From Planctomycetota bacterium (GTDB lineage Bacteria; Planctomycetota; J058), in the NCBI GenBank assembly GCA_019636275.1, contig JAHBXY010000011.1:33127-97126 (forward strand): 64,000 nt of DNA, read 5' to 3'. A program made the translations under genes and the position numbers. The notes under the pieces are model-generated. The model saw only the letters and a list, made by a program, of their open reading frames with translations. It did not search any database and was not told the origin of the DNA. Of this stretch, positions 7,529 through 15,968 are shown one piece after another; within the stretch, counting starts at the first letter, position 1; each line of letters begins with the position of its first letter.

Positions 7529-9216
7529 TCGTCTACGGCGACCGGCGGGCGCGCGAGGACCCGCGGGACCTGGCCCGGGCCCTGCTCGAGGACTGCCACG
7601 CGGCCAGCCAGCTCGGGGCCTCGGCCGAGGGCCAGGACGCGCGGCGCCGCGTGCTCGTGGCCGCGGGCGAGCTGGCGCAGGGGCTCGTCGACCACGCCTT
7701 CGCCGCCCGCGGCGAGGTCGACGAGGCGGGCCCGCTCGAGCGCCTCGCGGCGCGCCTGACGACGGCGGCCGCGCGGGCGCCCGTGGCCGGCGCCGCGCCG
7801 GCCGAGGTGGCCGGGGTCGTCCACGAGGCCATGCGCGCGCCGCTGCCCGAGGCGGTCGAGGTGCGCGTGCCGGAGGGCTACGCCTACTACGCGCTCCTCC
7901 CCGAGGCCTACGCCGACGCCGTCCGGCGCGCGGGGGCGGGCGGGCCGCTGGTCGTCGTGGGCCTGCGCTCGATCGGCACCGGGCTGGCCGCCGTGGTCGC
8001 CGTCGCCGGCGGGGCCGCGGCGCCGCCGGTCACCCTGCGCCCGGTGGGCCACCCGTTCGCCCGCATCGTCCGGCCGGGGCCGGCGCTGGCCCGCTGGCTG
8101 CTCGACGCGCCGGCGGCGGCGCGCTTCGTGATCGTCGACGAGGGCCCCGGCCTCTCCGGCTCGAGCCTCAACGGCGTCGCCGACTGGCTCGAGGACCGCG
8201 GCGTCGCGCCGGAGCGGCTCCTGTTCGTGCCCCACCACGAAGGCGACCTGGGCCCGCAGGCCTCGCCCCGGCACCGGGAGCGCTGGGCGCGCGTCGCGCG
8301 CGTGGCGGCCGCCGCGCCGGCGGACTTCGGCCTGGGGCTGGGCGCGTTCGAGGACCTCACGGGCGGGCGCTGGCGCGCGCGCCTCTACCCCGACGAGCGC
8401 GCCTGGCCGGCCGTCGACGCGCGGCAGGAGCGGGTCAAGCTCCTCGCGCCGGACGGCGACGGCGGCCCGCGCCTGTTCAAGTTCGCCGGCCTGGGCGCCT
8501 ACGGCGACGCGGCCCTGGCCCGCGCCCGCGCCCTCGAGGGCCTGGGCCTGGCCCCGCCCGCGCTCGGCCTCGTGCGCGGCTTCCTCGTCCACCCCTGGCT
8601 CGAGGGGGCGCGGCCGCTCGGCCACGCCCGGTTCGACCGGCGGGCGCTGGTCGAGCGCGTGAGCGACTACCTGGCGGCGGTCGCGCGCGGGCTGCCGCGC
8701 GCGCCGCGGGTGGCCGGCGCCTCGCCGGCGTCGCTCCTCGACATGGCCCGCCACAACGCCGGCGCGGCGCTGGGCGCCGACGCGGCCGCGGCGCTGGAGC
8801 GCTGGCGCGAGCGCCTGCCCCGGCTCGCCGCCGGCCTGCGACCGGTGGCCACGGACGGCCGCCTGCAGGCCTGCGAATGGCTCGTCGTGCCGGACGGGCG
8901 GCTGCTCAAGACCGACGGTGTCGACCACCACGCCGGGCACGACCTGATCGGCTGCCAGGACGTGGCCTGGGACGTGGCGGGCGCCGCGGTCGAGCTGGAC
9001 CTCGACCCCGACGAGCGGGCGCGCGTCGCGCGGGCCGCCGGGCGGCGCGACGAGGAGGTCGTCGCCTTCCACGAGGACTGCTACCTCGCCTTCCAGGTGG
9101 GGCGCTGCTGGCTGGCGGCGCGGGCGGCGGCGCCCGACGAGGCCGCCCGGCTGGAGGCGGCCGGCCGCGGCTATGCCGCGCGGCTGGCGCGGCGCCTGGG
9201 GGCGGCGGCGGCGTGA
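7525..9216 (+). CDS. Phosphoribosyltransferase-like domain fused to an APH-type kinase-like domain
   Basis: A 563-residue two-part protein. The N-terminal half carries RFVIVDEGPGLSGSS (about residues 200-214), shaped like a PRPP-binding loop, preceded by VVVGLRSIGTGLAAVVA. The C-terminal half shows RLFKFAGLGAYGDAAL (possible ATP-lysine region) and LLKTDGVDHHAGHD followed by GCQDVAWDVAGAAVEL, which resemble the catalytic and metal loops of aminoglycoside-phosphotransferase-fold kinases. GTG 7525 overlaps the phosphatase stop. I know no characterised enzyme with this order. A combined phosphoribosyl transfer and phosphorylation, or a regulatory protein, are both possible. Fold assignments rest on motifs only. 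Confidence 0.65.
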   Translation: MIVYGDRRAREDPRDLARALLEDCHAASQLGASAEGQDARRRVLVAAGELAQGLVDHAFAARGEVDEAGPLERLAARLTTAAARAPVAGAAPAEVAGVVHEAMRAPLPEAVEVRVPEGYAYYALLPEAYADAVRRAGAGGPLVVVGLRSIGTGLAAVVAVAGGAAAPPVTLRPVGHPFARIVRPGPALARWLLDAPAAARFVIVDEGPGLSGSSLNGVADWLEDRGVAPERLLFVPHHEGDLGPQASPRHRERWARVARVAAAAPADFGLGLGAFEDLTGGRWRARLYPDERAWPAVDARQERVKLLAPDGDGGPRLFKFAGLGAYGDAALARARALEGLGLAPPALGLVRGFLVHPWLEGARPLGHARFDRRALVERVSDYLAAVARGLPRAPRVAGASPASLLDMARHNAGAALGADAAAALERWRERLPRLAAGLRPVATDGRLQACEWLVVPDGRLLKTDGVDHHAGHDLIGCQDVAWDVAGAAVELDLDPDERARVARAAGRRDEEVVAFHEDCYLAFQVGRCWLAARAAAPDEAARLEAAGRGYAARLARRLGAAAA

Positions 9217-9252
9217 CCGCGCTCGCCGGCTGAAGTTCGGGCTTCCAGGGGA

Positions 9253-9272
9253 CCCACGCGCGGGAGCGTGGG
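9253..9272 (+). other. Small hairpin upstream of inositol-1-phosphate synthase
   Basis: CCCACGC (9253-9259) pairs with GCGTGGG (9266-9272) around a six-base loop, about 15 bases before the ribosome site of the next gene. It could be a weak terminator for the upstream operon or a translational control hairpin. In DNA this GC-rich it may also be chance. Confidence 0.3.
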
Positions 9273-9296
9273 GGGAGCGAGCAGGAGGAGGAGATC

Positions 9297-10649
<1,353 letters not shown>

Positions 10650-10676
10650 CGTGAGCGCGCCGCGAGGCGGGTCCGC

Positions 10677-11450
10677 GTGAGGCGCGCGTCGCGCGCGCGC
10701 GGCGACGCGCGCGTGGGCACGTCGGGGTGGCAGTACCGCCACTGGCGCGGCGTCTTCTACCCCGACGACCTGCGGCCGGCCGAGTGGTTCGAGCACTACG
10801 CCGGCCGCTTCGACACGGTCGAGGTGAACAACACCTTCTACCGGCTGCCCGAGGCGGCCACGTTCGCCGCCTGGCGTCGCCAGGCGCCGCCGGGGTTCGT
10901 CTACGCGATCAAGTTCAACCGCTTCGGCACCCACATGAAGAAGCTGCTCGCCCCCGAGCAGACGATCGGGCGCTTCCTCGAGCGGGCGCTCGAGCTCGAG
11001 CACACGCTCGGCCCCGTCCTCGTGCACCTGCCGCCGCGCTGGAAGGTGCAGGTCGACCGGCTGGCCCACTTCCTCGACGTGGCGACCTCCGGCGAGGGCC
11101 GCCGGGTGCGCTGGGCGGTCGAGCTGCGCGACCCATCGTGGCTGTGCGCGCCGGTCTACCGGGTCCTGCGCGAGCGCGACGTGGCCCTGTGCCTGCACGA
11201 CATGCTGCCCAACCACCCCGACCTGACCACGGCCGGCTGGACCTACCTGCGCTTCCACGGCGGCCGCTGGTACGACGGCGCCTACGACGACGACGCCCTG
11301 GCCGAGGCCGCCCGCCGCGTCGAGGCGCACCGCGCCCGCGGGCGCGACGTGTACGTCTACTTCAACAACGACCTGCACGGCCACGCCGTGCGCAACGCCG
11401 CCGACCTGCGCGCCCGCCTGCGCCCCCGGCGCCGCGCCGCGCGCCGCTGA
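10677..11450 (+). CDS. DUF72 (YecE-like) family protein
   Basis: A 257-residue DUF72 protein, predicted to fold as a TIM barrel. Signature sequences are VGTSGWQYRHWRGVFYP near the N-terminus, TVEVNNTFYRLPEAATFAAW, GFVYAIKFNRFGTH and YLRFHG. A terminal VYVYFNNDLHGHAVRNA matches the conserved YFNND.GHA.xNA end of the family. The biochemical role of DUF72 is not established. GTG 10677 gives a basic, low-complexity N-terminus of about 12 residues. It lies 27 bases after the inositol-phosphate synthase and probably closes the operon. Confidence 0.9.
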   Translation: MRRASRARGDARVGTSGWQYRHWRGVFYPDDLRPAEWFEHYAGRFDTVEVNNTFYRLPEAATFAAWRRQAPPGFVYAIKFNRFGTHMKKLLAPEQTIGRFLERALELEHTLGPVLVHLPPRWKVQVDRLAHFLDVATSGEGRRVRWAVELRDPSWLCAPVYRVLRERDVALCLHDMLPNHPDLTTAGWTYLRFHGGRWYDGAYDDDALAEAARRVEAHRARGRDVYVYFNNDLHGHAVRNAADLRARLRPRRRAARR

Positions 11451-11485
11451 CTGGTGTGCTCGACGGCTGCGGCCGCGGATGCCGG

Positions 11486-11553
11486 GCGAGGGGGGGCGCG
11501 CGCGGGTCGTAGGATCCGGCGATCGATACGACCCGCGCGCGCTCCCCCCTCGC
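11486..11553. other. Long near-perfect hairpin between the DUF72 gene and a hypothetical gene
   Basis: The arm at 11486-11511 pairs with 11527-11553 over about 26 bp with a single bulge, around a 15-base loop. The stem is very GC-rich (core GCGCGCGGGTCGTA). It lies 35 bases past the DUF72 stop, so it may be a bidirectional terminator for the long upstream operon. It lacks a T run. A second short palindrome, CTTCGATCGAAG, follows near 11586-11597. Confidence 0.6.
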
Positions 11554-11685
11554 CTCGGCCTCCGCGGCCTCGCCTCGCTCGTTGCTTCGATCGAAGGCTG
11601 GTCGGCCGCGCTCCACGATCGGAGCCGATGGCTTCATACGCTCTCAGCGGTCGCGCGGCGAGCGTCCGCCTGCCACGCTGCCCGG

Positions 11686-12255
11686 GTGACCCGACGTTTC
11701 CAGGTCGCCTGCATGCTCGTCACCCTCGCGGTCGCCTCGTCGCTGGTCGTCATGGTGGCCCGGCTCCCGACGCTCCGGTCGCCGGACACCTGGAGCGCCG
11801 AGGACCTCCGGCGAGTCCTCGGGTCCCCTCTGTACCATGGGTGCAGCGGCAACCACGGGCACGTCCCGGGGCGAGGCCTCCGGGCCCTCTGCCGCGGCTC
11901 CTACGGCGACCTCCACCGCGCGCTCCTGCGCCTCAAGTCCACGCCCGAGACGGAGCGCTTGCTGCTCGACCTCCTCGACGCAGCCGACCCCGAGGTCGCC
12001 TCTCGCGCAGCGGAGGTGATCGGGGCCCGCGGCGTCGCGGGCGCGGAAGCGACGCTGCTCCGACACCTCGAGGCGTTGCCAGCCCCGGTGCCCGCCGAGC
12101 AGCGGATCCTCGTGCTCGCGTTCGCCTGGGCGCTCGAGCGGCTCGGCGCCCAGCGCGCAGCGCCGATCCTTCGTCAGCGAGGGGCTGCGCACGCCCCCGA
12201 CGTCCTGGACAGTCTCGTGACGTGTGACGGCTGCCCCACGCCGCACGCCAAGTGA
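11686..12255 (+). CDS. Membrane-anchored hypothetical protein with HEAT-like helices
   Basis: A 189-residue protein of unknown function. From GTG 11686 it has one N-terminal hydrophobic segment, VACMLVTLAVASSLVVMVA (about residues 7-25), which could be an uncleaved signal anchor. The soluble part contains alanine-rich helical pairs such as LLLDLLDAADPEVASRAAEV that resemble one or two HEAT/PBS-lyase repeats, suggesting a protein-interaction surface. In-frame GTG/ATG codons upstream (from 11479) would add residues read through the hairpin region and look less coding. The gene lies 22 bases ahead of the next small membrane protein. Confidence 0.55.
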   Translation: MTRRFQVACMLVTLAVASSLVVMVARLPTLRSPDTWSAEDLRRVLGSPLYHGCSGNHGHVPGRGLRALCRGSYGDLHRALLRLKSTPETERLLLDLLDAADPEVASRAAEVIGARGVAGAEATLLRHLEALPAPVPAEQRILVLAFAWALERLGAQRAAPILRQRGAAHAPDVLDSLVTCDGCPTPHAK

Positions 12256-12277
12256 CAGGCACGATCCGGAGAGCACC

Positions 12278-12934
12278 ATGAATGACCCGGACGACGACGA
12301 CGACGACGAGCTGGCCCGCGAGGCCGAGGCCGCGGGCCAGGAGGACGCCGAGGACGACTACGGCGCCGCCCTGGCGACTCCGTACCCCGGCATGTCCTTC
12401 GACCCGCTGTTCGGCGTCGCCGGCGTCGGCGCCCTGGGCGGCAGGGCCGAGCAGCGCGTCGTGCTCGAGGGCCGCTGGCCGGGCGAGGTGCTCCTGGAGG
12501 TGCCCGGCCGGCGGCCTGGCGTGGGAGGCCTCCTGGCCACGAGCGTCGGCTTCCTGCTCGTCGCCGGGATCGTCACGGGCATGAGCCTGGCGCATGACGC
12601 CGACTGGTCCCGCTGGATCCCCTGGCCCACGCTGCGGTCGGTCGGCTGCTCCTGGGTCCTGTGGGTGGCCGCGTTCGTGCTCCTGGCGGCGGCCCTCGCC
12701 GTCAGGACATTGGCGCAGGGCGCGGACGTGACGTTCACCAGCGAGGGCGTCGGCACGAGCGGCAAGGGCGGCGCGTCGTTCGTCCCCTGGTCCGAGGTCC
12801 GGGGATACCGGCCAGGCGAGGTGCTCGTGCTCGAGTGCGAGGGCGGCCACCTCGTCGTCTCGGGCCACGACGAGGAGCGGCGGGAGCTGACGCTCGGGCT
12901 CCTGGACGGGCGAGGCGTGCCGCGGCTGGAGTGA
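12278..12934 (+). CDS. Small membrane protein with acidic N-terminus
   Basis: A 218-residue protein of unknown function. Residues 1-27 are strongly acidic (seven Asp in the first ten positions). Two membrane spans follow at about 83-104 and 124-145. A C-terminal segment has TFTSEGVGTSGKGGASFVPW and a WSEVRGYRPGEVLVLE strand-rich stretch, resembling small PH-like or YcxB-like domains seen after paired helices. That resemblance is weak. ATG 12278 was chosen over an upstream GTG at 12224 that lies inside the preceding gene. No partner is obvious nearby. Confidence 0.65.
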   Translation: MNDPDDDDDDELAREAEAAGQEDAEDDYGAALATPYPGMSFDPLFGVAGVGALGGRAEQRVVLEGRWPGEVLLEVPGRRPGVGGLLATSVGFLLVAGIVTGMSLAHDADWSRWIPWPTLRSVGCSWVLWVAAFVLLAAALAVRTLAQGADVTFTSEGVGTSGKGGASFVPWSEVRGYRPGEVLVLECEGGHLVVSGHDEERRELTLGLLDGRGVPRLE

Positions 12935-12998
12935 CCACTGGTTGCCAGGGACTTGCGCGCGCGGACGCGACCGGCCAGGCTCGGGCCGGAGGCACACC

Positions 12999-13667
12999 GT
13001 GAACGCGAAGCTACTGCTCCTGGTCGTGCTCGTCGCCGGCGCGGTCGGCGCCTGGACCTGGCGCGCGGGGGAATCGGGCGCCCGGTCACCGCGGGGTTCG
13101 AGCTCGGCGGCGCAGGCCCTGCCGCACGCCTGGCCGCCGGTCCGCGGCCAGCGCTACCCCGACCTCGAGCTCCCCGATCATCGGGGGACGCTGACGCGCC
13201 TCTCGAGCTTCGAGGGGAAGGTGATCGTCGTCGAGCCGATCGGCATGGCCTGCCCGGCCTGCCAGGCGTACGCCGGCGCGCACGAAGTGGGGACCTTCGG
13301 CGGCGCGGGCGCGCAGCAAGGCTTGCCGTCGTTCGGGAAGCTCCTGCGGCAGTACGCGGGGATCGACTGGGAGCGCGAGCCGGACCTGGTCTACGTGCAC
13401 CTGCTCCTCTACGACATGACCTCGGCGCGCGCCCCGACGGTCGCCGACGCGCGGGCCTGGGCCGAGCACTTCGGCGTCGACCGCGCGGAGAACGCCGTCG
13501 TGCTCGTGGGCGACGAGCGCTACGTGAACCCGGCCAGCTACGCCCTGGTGCCCGGCTTCCAGGTGATCGACCGCGGCTTCGCCCTGCGCTACGACGGCTC
13601 CGGTCACCACCCGGTCGACCACCCCTACGAGGCCGCCCTGGCCGGGATCCCCGGGCTCCTGCGATAG
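12999..13667 (+). CDS. Membrane-anchored thioredoxin-fold protein (CPAC)
   Basis: A 222-residue protein with an N-terminal signal anchor (residues 3-19, LLLLVVLVAGAVGAW) and a periplasm-facing thioredoxin-like domain. It contains YPDLELPDHRGTLTRLSSFE and the redox-type motif MACPACQAY (Cys85 and Cys88). It lacks the Trp before the first Cys that typical thioredoxins have. A helical insert follows and the chain ends YALVPGFQVIDRGFALRYDG, the usual strand of SCO/AhpC-type domains. GTG 12999 follows GGAGG. It may handle thiols or metal delivery outside the cytoplasm. Confidence 0.75.
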   Translation: MNAKLLLLVVLVAGAVGAWTWRAGESGARSPRGSSSAAQALPHAWPPVRGQRYPDLELPDHRGTLTRLSSFEGKVIVVEPIGMACPACQAYAGAHEVGTFGGAGAQQGLPSFGKLLRQYAGIDWEREPDLVYVHLLLYDMTSARAPTVADARAWAEHFGVDRAENAVVLVGDERYVNPASYALVPGFQVIDRGFALRYDGSGHHPVDHPYEAALAGIPGLLR

Positions 13668-13670
13668 CCC

Positions 13671-13904
13671 GCCGAATGGTTAGCGCGTCAACTGCTGCGT
13701 CGACCCGTTCCCGTTCCCGTTCCCGTTCCCGTTCCCGGTTGTTGGGGCCACATGAACTTCGCCCACGAGCGCTGGTCGAGATCTCCTCCTCCGTGTGGCT
13801 CCATGCTCACTCGCATGATCAACAACCTCGGAGGTGCGGGAACGGGAACGGGAACGGGAACGGGAACGGAAGACTCGACTGAGGTTGGCCGCAAACCATT
13901 CGGC
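13671..13904. repeat. Nested palindromic element with hexamer-repeat arms
   Basis: The outer ends are perfect 11-bp inverted repeats (GCCGAATGGTT at 13671-13681, AACCATTCGGC at 13894-13904). Inside them are five CCCGTT units plus CCCGG (13704-13738) and five GGGAAC units (13838-13867), forming a 32-bp perfect inverted repeat. Inside those, GGTTGTTG (13737-13744) faces CAACAACC (13820-13827). The 100-bp centre has no convincing gene. The whole 234-bp unit looks like a MITE or an extrudable cruciform. It begins four bases past the stop of the thioredoxin-fold gene. The rest of the gap to 13961 shows nothing else. Confidence 0.8.
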
Positions 13905-13961
13905 AATGCGTCTTGGCGGTTCAGGTCTTCTTCGGTCCCGACCTACATGTCGGTTGGCCGC

Positions 13962-14516
13962 TCATGAACGCCTGTAGTGCATCGCCACCGCGCCGCAGCG
14001 GAGCGGCCTGGCCGAGACGAGCTCGAGCTGCCGCGTCCTCGGCAGCCCGCCCTGGTACAGCGTCGGGCCGTGGCCGGCGATCCTGGGGTGGACGAGGAGC
14101 TTGTACTCGTCGATCAGCTCCAGCCGGTCGAGCTCGTTGGCGAGCTTGCCGCTGCCGAGCAGCACGCCGGCCGGCGTGGCGTCCTTGAGCTCCTGCACGC
14201 CGGCGCGCAGATCGCCGGCGAGGTGGTGGCTGTTGGTCCACGGGAAGTCCGTGCGCGTCGACGACACCACGTACTTCGGCTTGACCTCCAGCTTGACCGC
14301 CCACTCGCGCAGCGCCGGCGGCGCGTCCACGTCGCCGCGGGCGACGGCGGGCCAGTAGCTCTCCATCATCTCGTAGGTGGTGCGGCCCCACAGCATGGCC
14401 CCGCTCTCGTCCATGAGGCGGGTGAAGAAGGCGTGCGTCTCGTCGTCGACGATCCCTTCCTGGTGGTCGACGCAGCCGTCCAGGGTGACGTTGATGCTGA
14501 AGGTCAGGAGTCCCAT
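13962..14516 (-). CDS. RibD C-terminal/dihydrofolate reductase-like protein
   Basis: A 184-residue member of the RibD_C/DHFR-like reductase superfamily. It begins MGLLTFSINVTLDGCVDH, the usual SLDG start, continues LMDESGAMLWGRTTYEMM (the conserved GRxTYE nucleotide-site motif) and YVVSSTR. It ends with VLLGSGKLANELDRLELIDE and the LLVHPRIAGHGPTLYQG segment typical of the family. Such proteins bind NADPH, but most free-standing members have no known substrate. ATG 14516 was chosen by the family-typical N-terminus. It lies downstream of and co-directional with the membrane protein gene at 14549. Confidence 0.88.
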   Translation of the reverse strand: MGLLTFSINVTLDGCVDHQEGIVDDETHAFFTRLMDESGAMLWGRTTYEMMESYWPAVARGDVDAPPALREWAVKLEVKPKYVVSSTRTDFPWTNSHHLAGDLRAGVQELKDATPAGVLLGSGKLANELDRLELIDEYKLLVHPRIAGHGPTLYQGGLPRTRQLELVSARPLRCGAVAMHYRRS

Positions 14517-14548
14517 GATCGGCGAGTCTAACCCTGGCAGGGCCGCGC

Positions 14549-15118
14549 TCACGTGGACAGGCGGGCGCTGGGCGTGACGACCACGGTGGGCCGCCCGATC
14601 CCGCCCTGCGCGCGCGGCGTGGTGGCGCGGTCGCTCGCGTCGGCTCCTGCGCGGGCCGCGGACGCCTCCTCCTGCGCGACGCAGGCGCCGAAGACGGCGC
14701 CGTAGAGCATGTGCCCGAAGACCATGGCCGGGATCCAGGCCGGCCCGTAGGCGGTCGGCGCGAACGGCCGCAGCCCGGCGACCGCCGGCCGCGGGTGGAC
14801 GCGCGGGGCGGCGGCCATGTAGCCGAGCGACGCGAGCCCGTGGACGAGCCCGAGCAGCGCGCCACGCCGGGCGTTCGGGCCCACGCCGGCCCGCCGCCAC
14901 ACGGCGCGGTAACCGCGCGCCAGCGCCACGCCGTTGAACGCGTGCAGGGTCCAGCCCGCGGCGCGGGCCAGCCGGCGGTCGGCCGTGACGCTCGTCCCGA
15001 GCATCCAGGGCAAGTCGAGCCGCGTCAGGCCGATCGCGTTGCTCGCCAGCGTCGCGCCGGTCAGCGCGGCCGTGGCGCACGCCCCGGCGACGAGCACGCT
15101 CCCGTTCGGCGACTTCAT
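14549..15118 (-). CDS. Small multi-span membrane protein
   Basis: A 189-residue membrane protein of unknown function, beginning MKSPNGSVLVAGACATAALT. Hydrophobic stretches lie near residues 6-28, about 55-75, about 85-105 and about 125-150 (WIPAMVFGHMLYGAVFGACV). The Gly/His-containing last helix is the most conserved-looking part. A hydrophilic C-terminal tail of about 35 residues ends the chain. An upstream GTG would add nine residues. It may form a pair with the RibD-like reductase 32 bases downstream. I cannot assign a family. Confidence 0.55.
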   Translation of the reverse strand: MKSPNGSVLVAGACATAALTGATLASNAIGLTRLDLPWMLGTSVTADRRLARAAGWTLHAFNGVALARGYRAVWRRAGVGPNARRGALLGLVHGLASLGYMAAAPRVHPRPAVAGLRPFAPTAYGPAWIPAMVFGHMLYGAVFGACVAQEEASAARAGADASDRATTPRAQGGIGRPTVVVTPSARLST

Positions 15119-15234
15119 GTCCGTGGCTCCCGGCCCCCCGCTCACCGCTCCGGCCGCAAGCAGGAGGCCACCGCGGGAGCGCGCGGCGCCGCTGGGCGCC
15201 GGGACAGTTGGGTCGCGGCGGGCCAGGCGTGTCG

Positions 15235-15409
15235 CTCACAGCGGCCGTCGCTTGTTCTGATGTCCACGTCCGGGCGCGCGGCTCGATGCTCCGATCCGCA
15301 GTGAGGCACCGGTCGCCCTCACTCCGGCCGCTACGCGGCCTCCGCTCGGGGATGGCGCCACCGCTCGATCTGCTCGCTTCGCTCGCAGATCAAGCGGTGA
15401 GCGCGGTCA
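15235..15409 (-). repeat. Dispersed 175-bp repeat, copy A
   Basis: The reverse complement of this segment is about 96% identical to 58371-58546 and closely similar to 58548-58696. It contains two internal hairpins: GATCTGC/GCAGATC flanking an 11-base loop, and GGCCGC-GTA-GCGGCC. It occupies the gap between the membrane protein gene and the STN-like gene. Its TGACCGCGCTCAC end supplies that gene's stop codon. The remaining 116 bases upstream of the membrane gene (15119-15234) show no gene. Confidence 0.9.
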
Positions 15410-15922
15410 GCGGCGGGGGCCAACCCAGACGAGGCACCCGCGCTCCCTGCGCGGCGAGCCCCACGTCAGGCCGTCGAGGCCCAGGCGCGGCGCCTCGAAG
15501 TCCGGCGGCGCATGGACGACGTCCGAGACGTCGTGGACGGCGACGCGCGTCTCGGCGCGCCGCTCGCGCCGGACCTCGACCCGCACCACCCCGCGGGCCA
15601 CGGTCCAGCGCAGCTCCGGGTCGACCTGCCCGAGGACGAGCGTCAGGCAGCTCGCCAGGGTCACGTCCCGCAGGCGCAGGGACACGACGCGGCCGTCCGC
15701 CGCCGCCCGGGCGGCGGGCGACACGGACAGGTCGATCCCGGCCGCCTCGTGGAGGAAGTCGAGGCAGGCGGCGAGGTCGAGCCGATCGAAGTGCACGGTG
15801 ACGCGCCCGTCGAGGGCCCGGCGCAGCGCGTCGGCCCGCGGGTCGGGGCGCTCCTGGGCCGCGGCGTCGGGCGCGAGGACGGCCAGGGCGACCAGGGTCA
15901 GGGCGAGGGCGCGGACGACCAT
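15407..15922 (-). CDS. Exported STN (secretin/TonB short N-terminal)-like protein
   Basis: A 171-residue protein with a clear signal peptide (MVVRALALTLVALAVLAPDAAAQ). The mature part has VTVHFDRLDLAACLDFLHEA and a VSLRLRDVTLASCLTLVLGQ strand-helix-strand pattern. This is the arrangement of STN/secretin N domains. A VHDVSDVVHAPPDFEAP segment follows, which I associate with short exported planctomycetal proteins. No pore-forming secretin domain follows, so it is a free-standing domain of unknown role. ATG 15922 sits directly behind GGAGGTGGAG. A GTG 12 bases upstream is the alternative. Its stop codon is the first three bases of repeat copy A. Confidence 0.7.
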   Translation of the reverse strand: MVVRALALTLVALAVLAPDAAAQERPDPRADALRRALDGRVTVHFDRLDLAACLDFLHEAAGIDLSVSPAARAAADGRVVSLRLRDVTLASCLTLVLGQVDPELRWTVARGVVRVEVRRERRAETRVAVHDVSDVVHAPPDFEAPRLGLDGLTWGSPRRERGCLVWVGPRR

Positions 15923-15968
15923 CTCCACCTCCACCCCTCACACGGCCGGCCGACCCGGGCGGTTCCCG

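Noticed and set aside
13704..13867. Possible CRISPR array from the hexamer repeats
   Set aside because: Units are 6 bp with no spacers and the two arrays are inverted, so this is a palindromic repeat and not CRISPR.
13752..13967. 71-codon frame with a GTGTGTGT repeat peptide
   Set aside because: It is formed by the GGGAAC hexamers inside the palindromic element and has no independent support.
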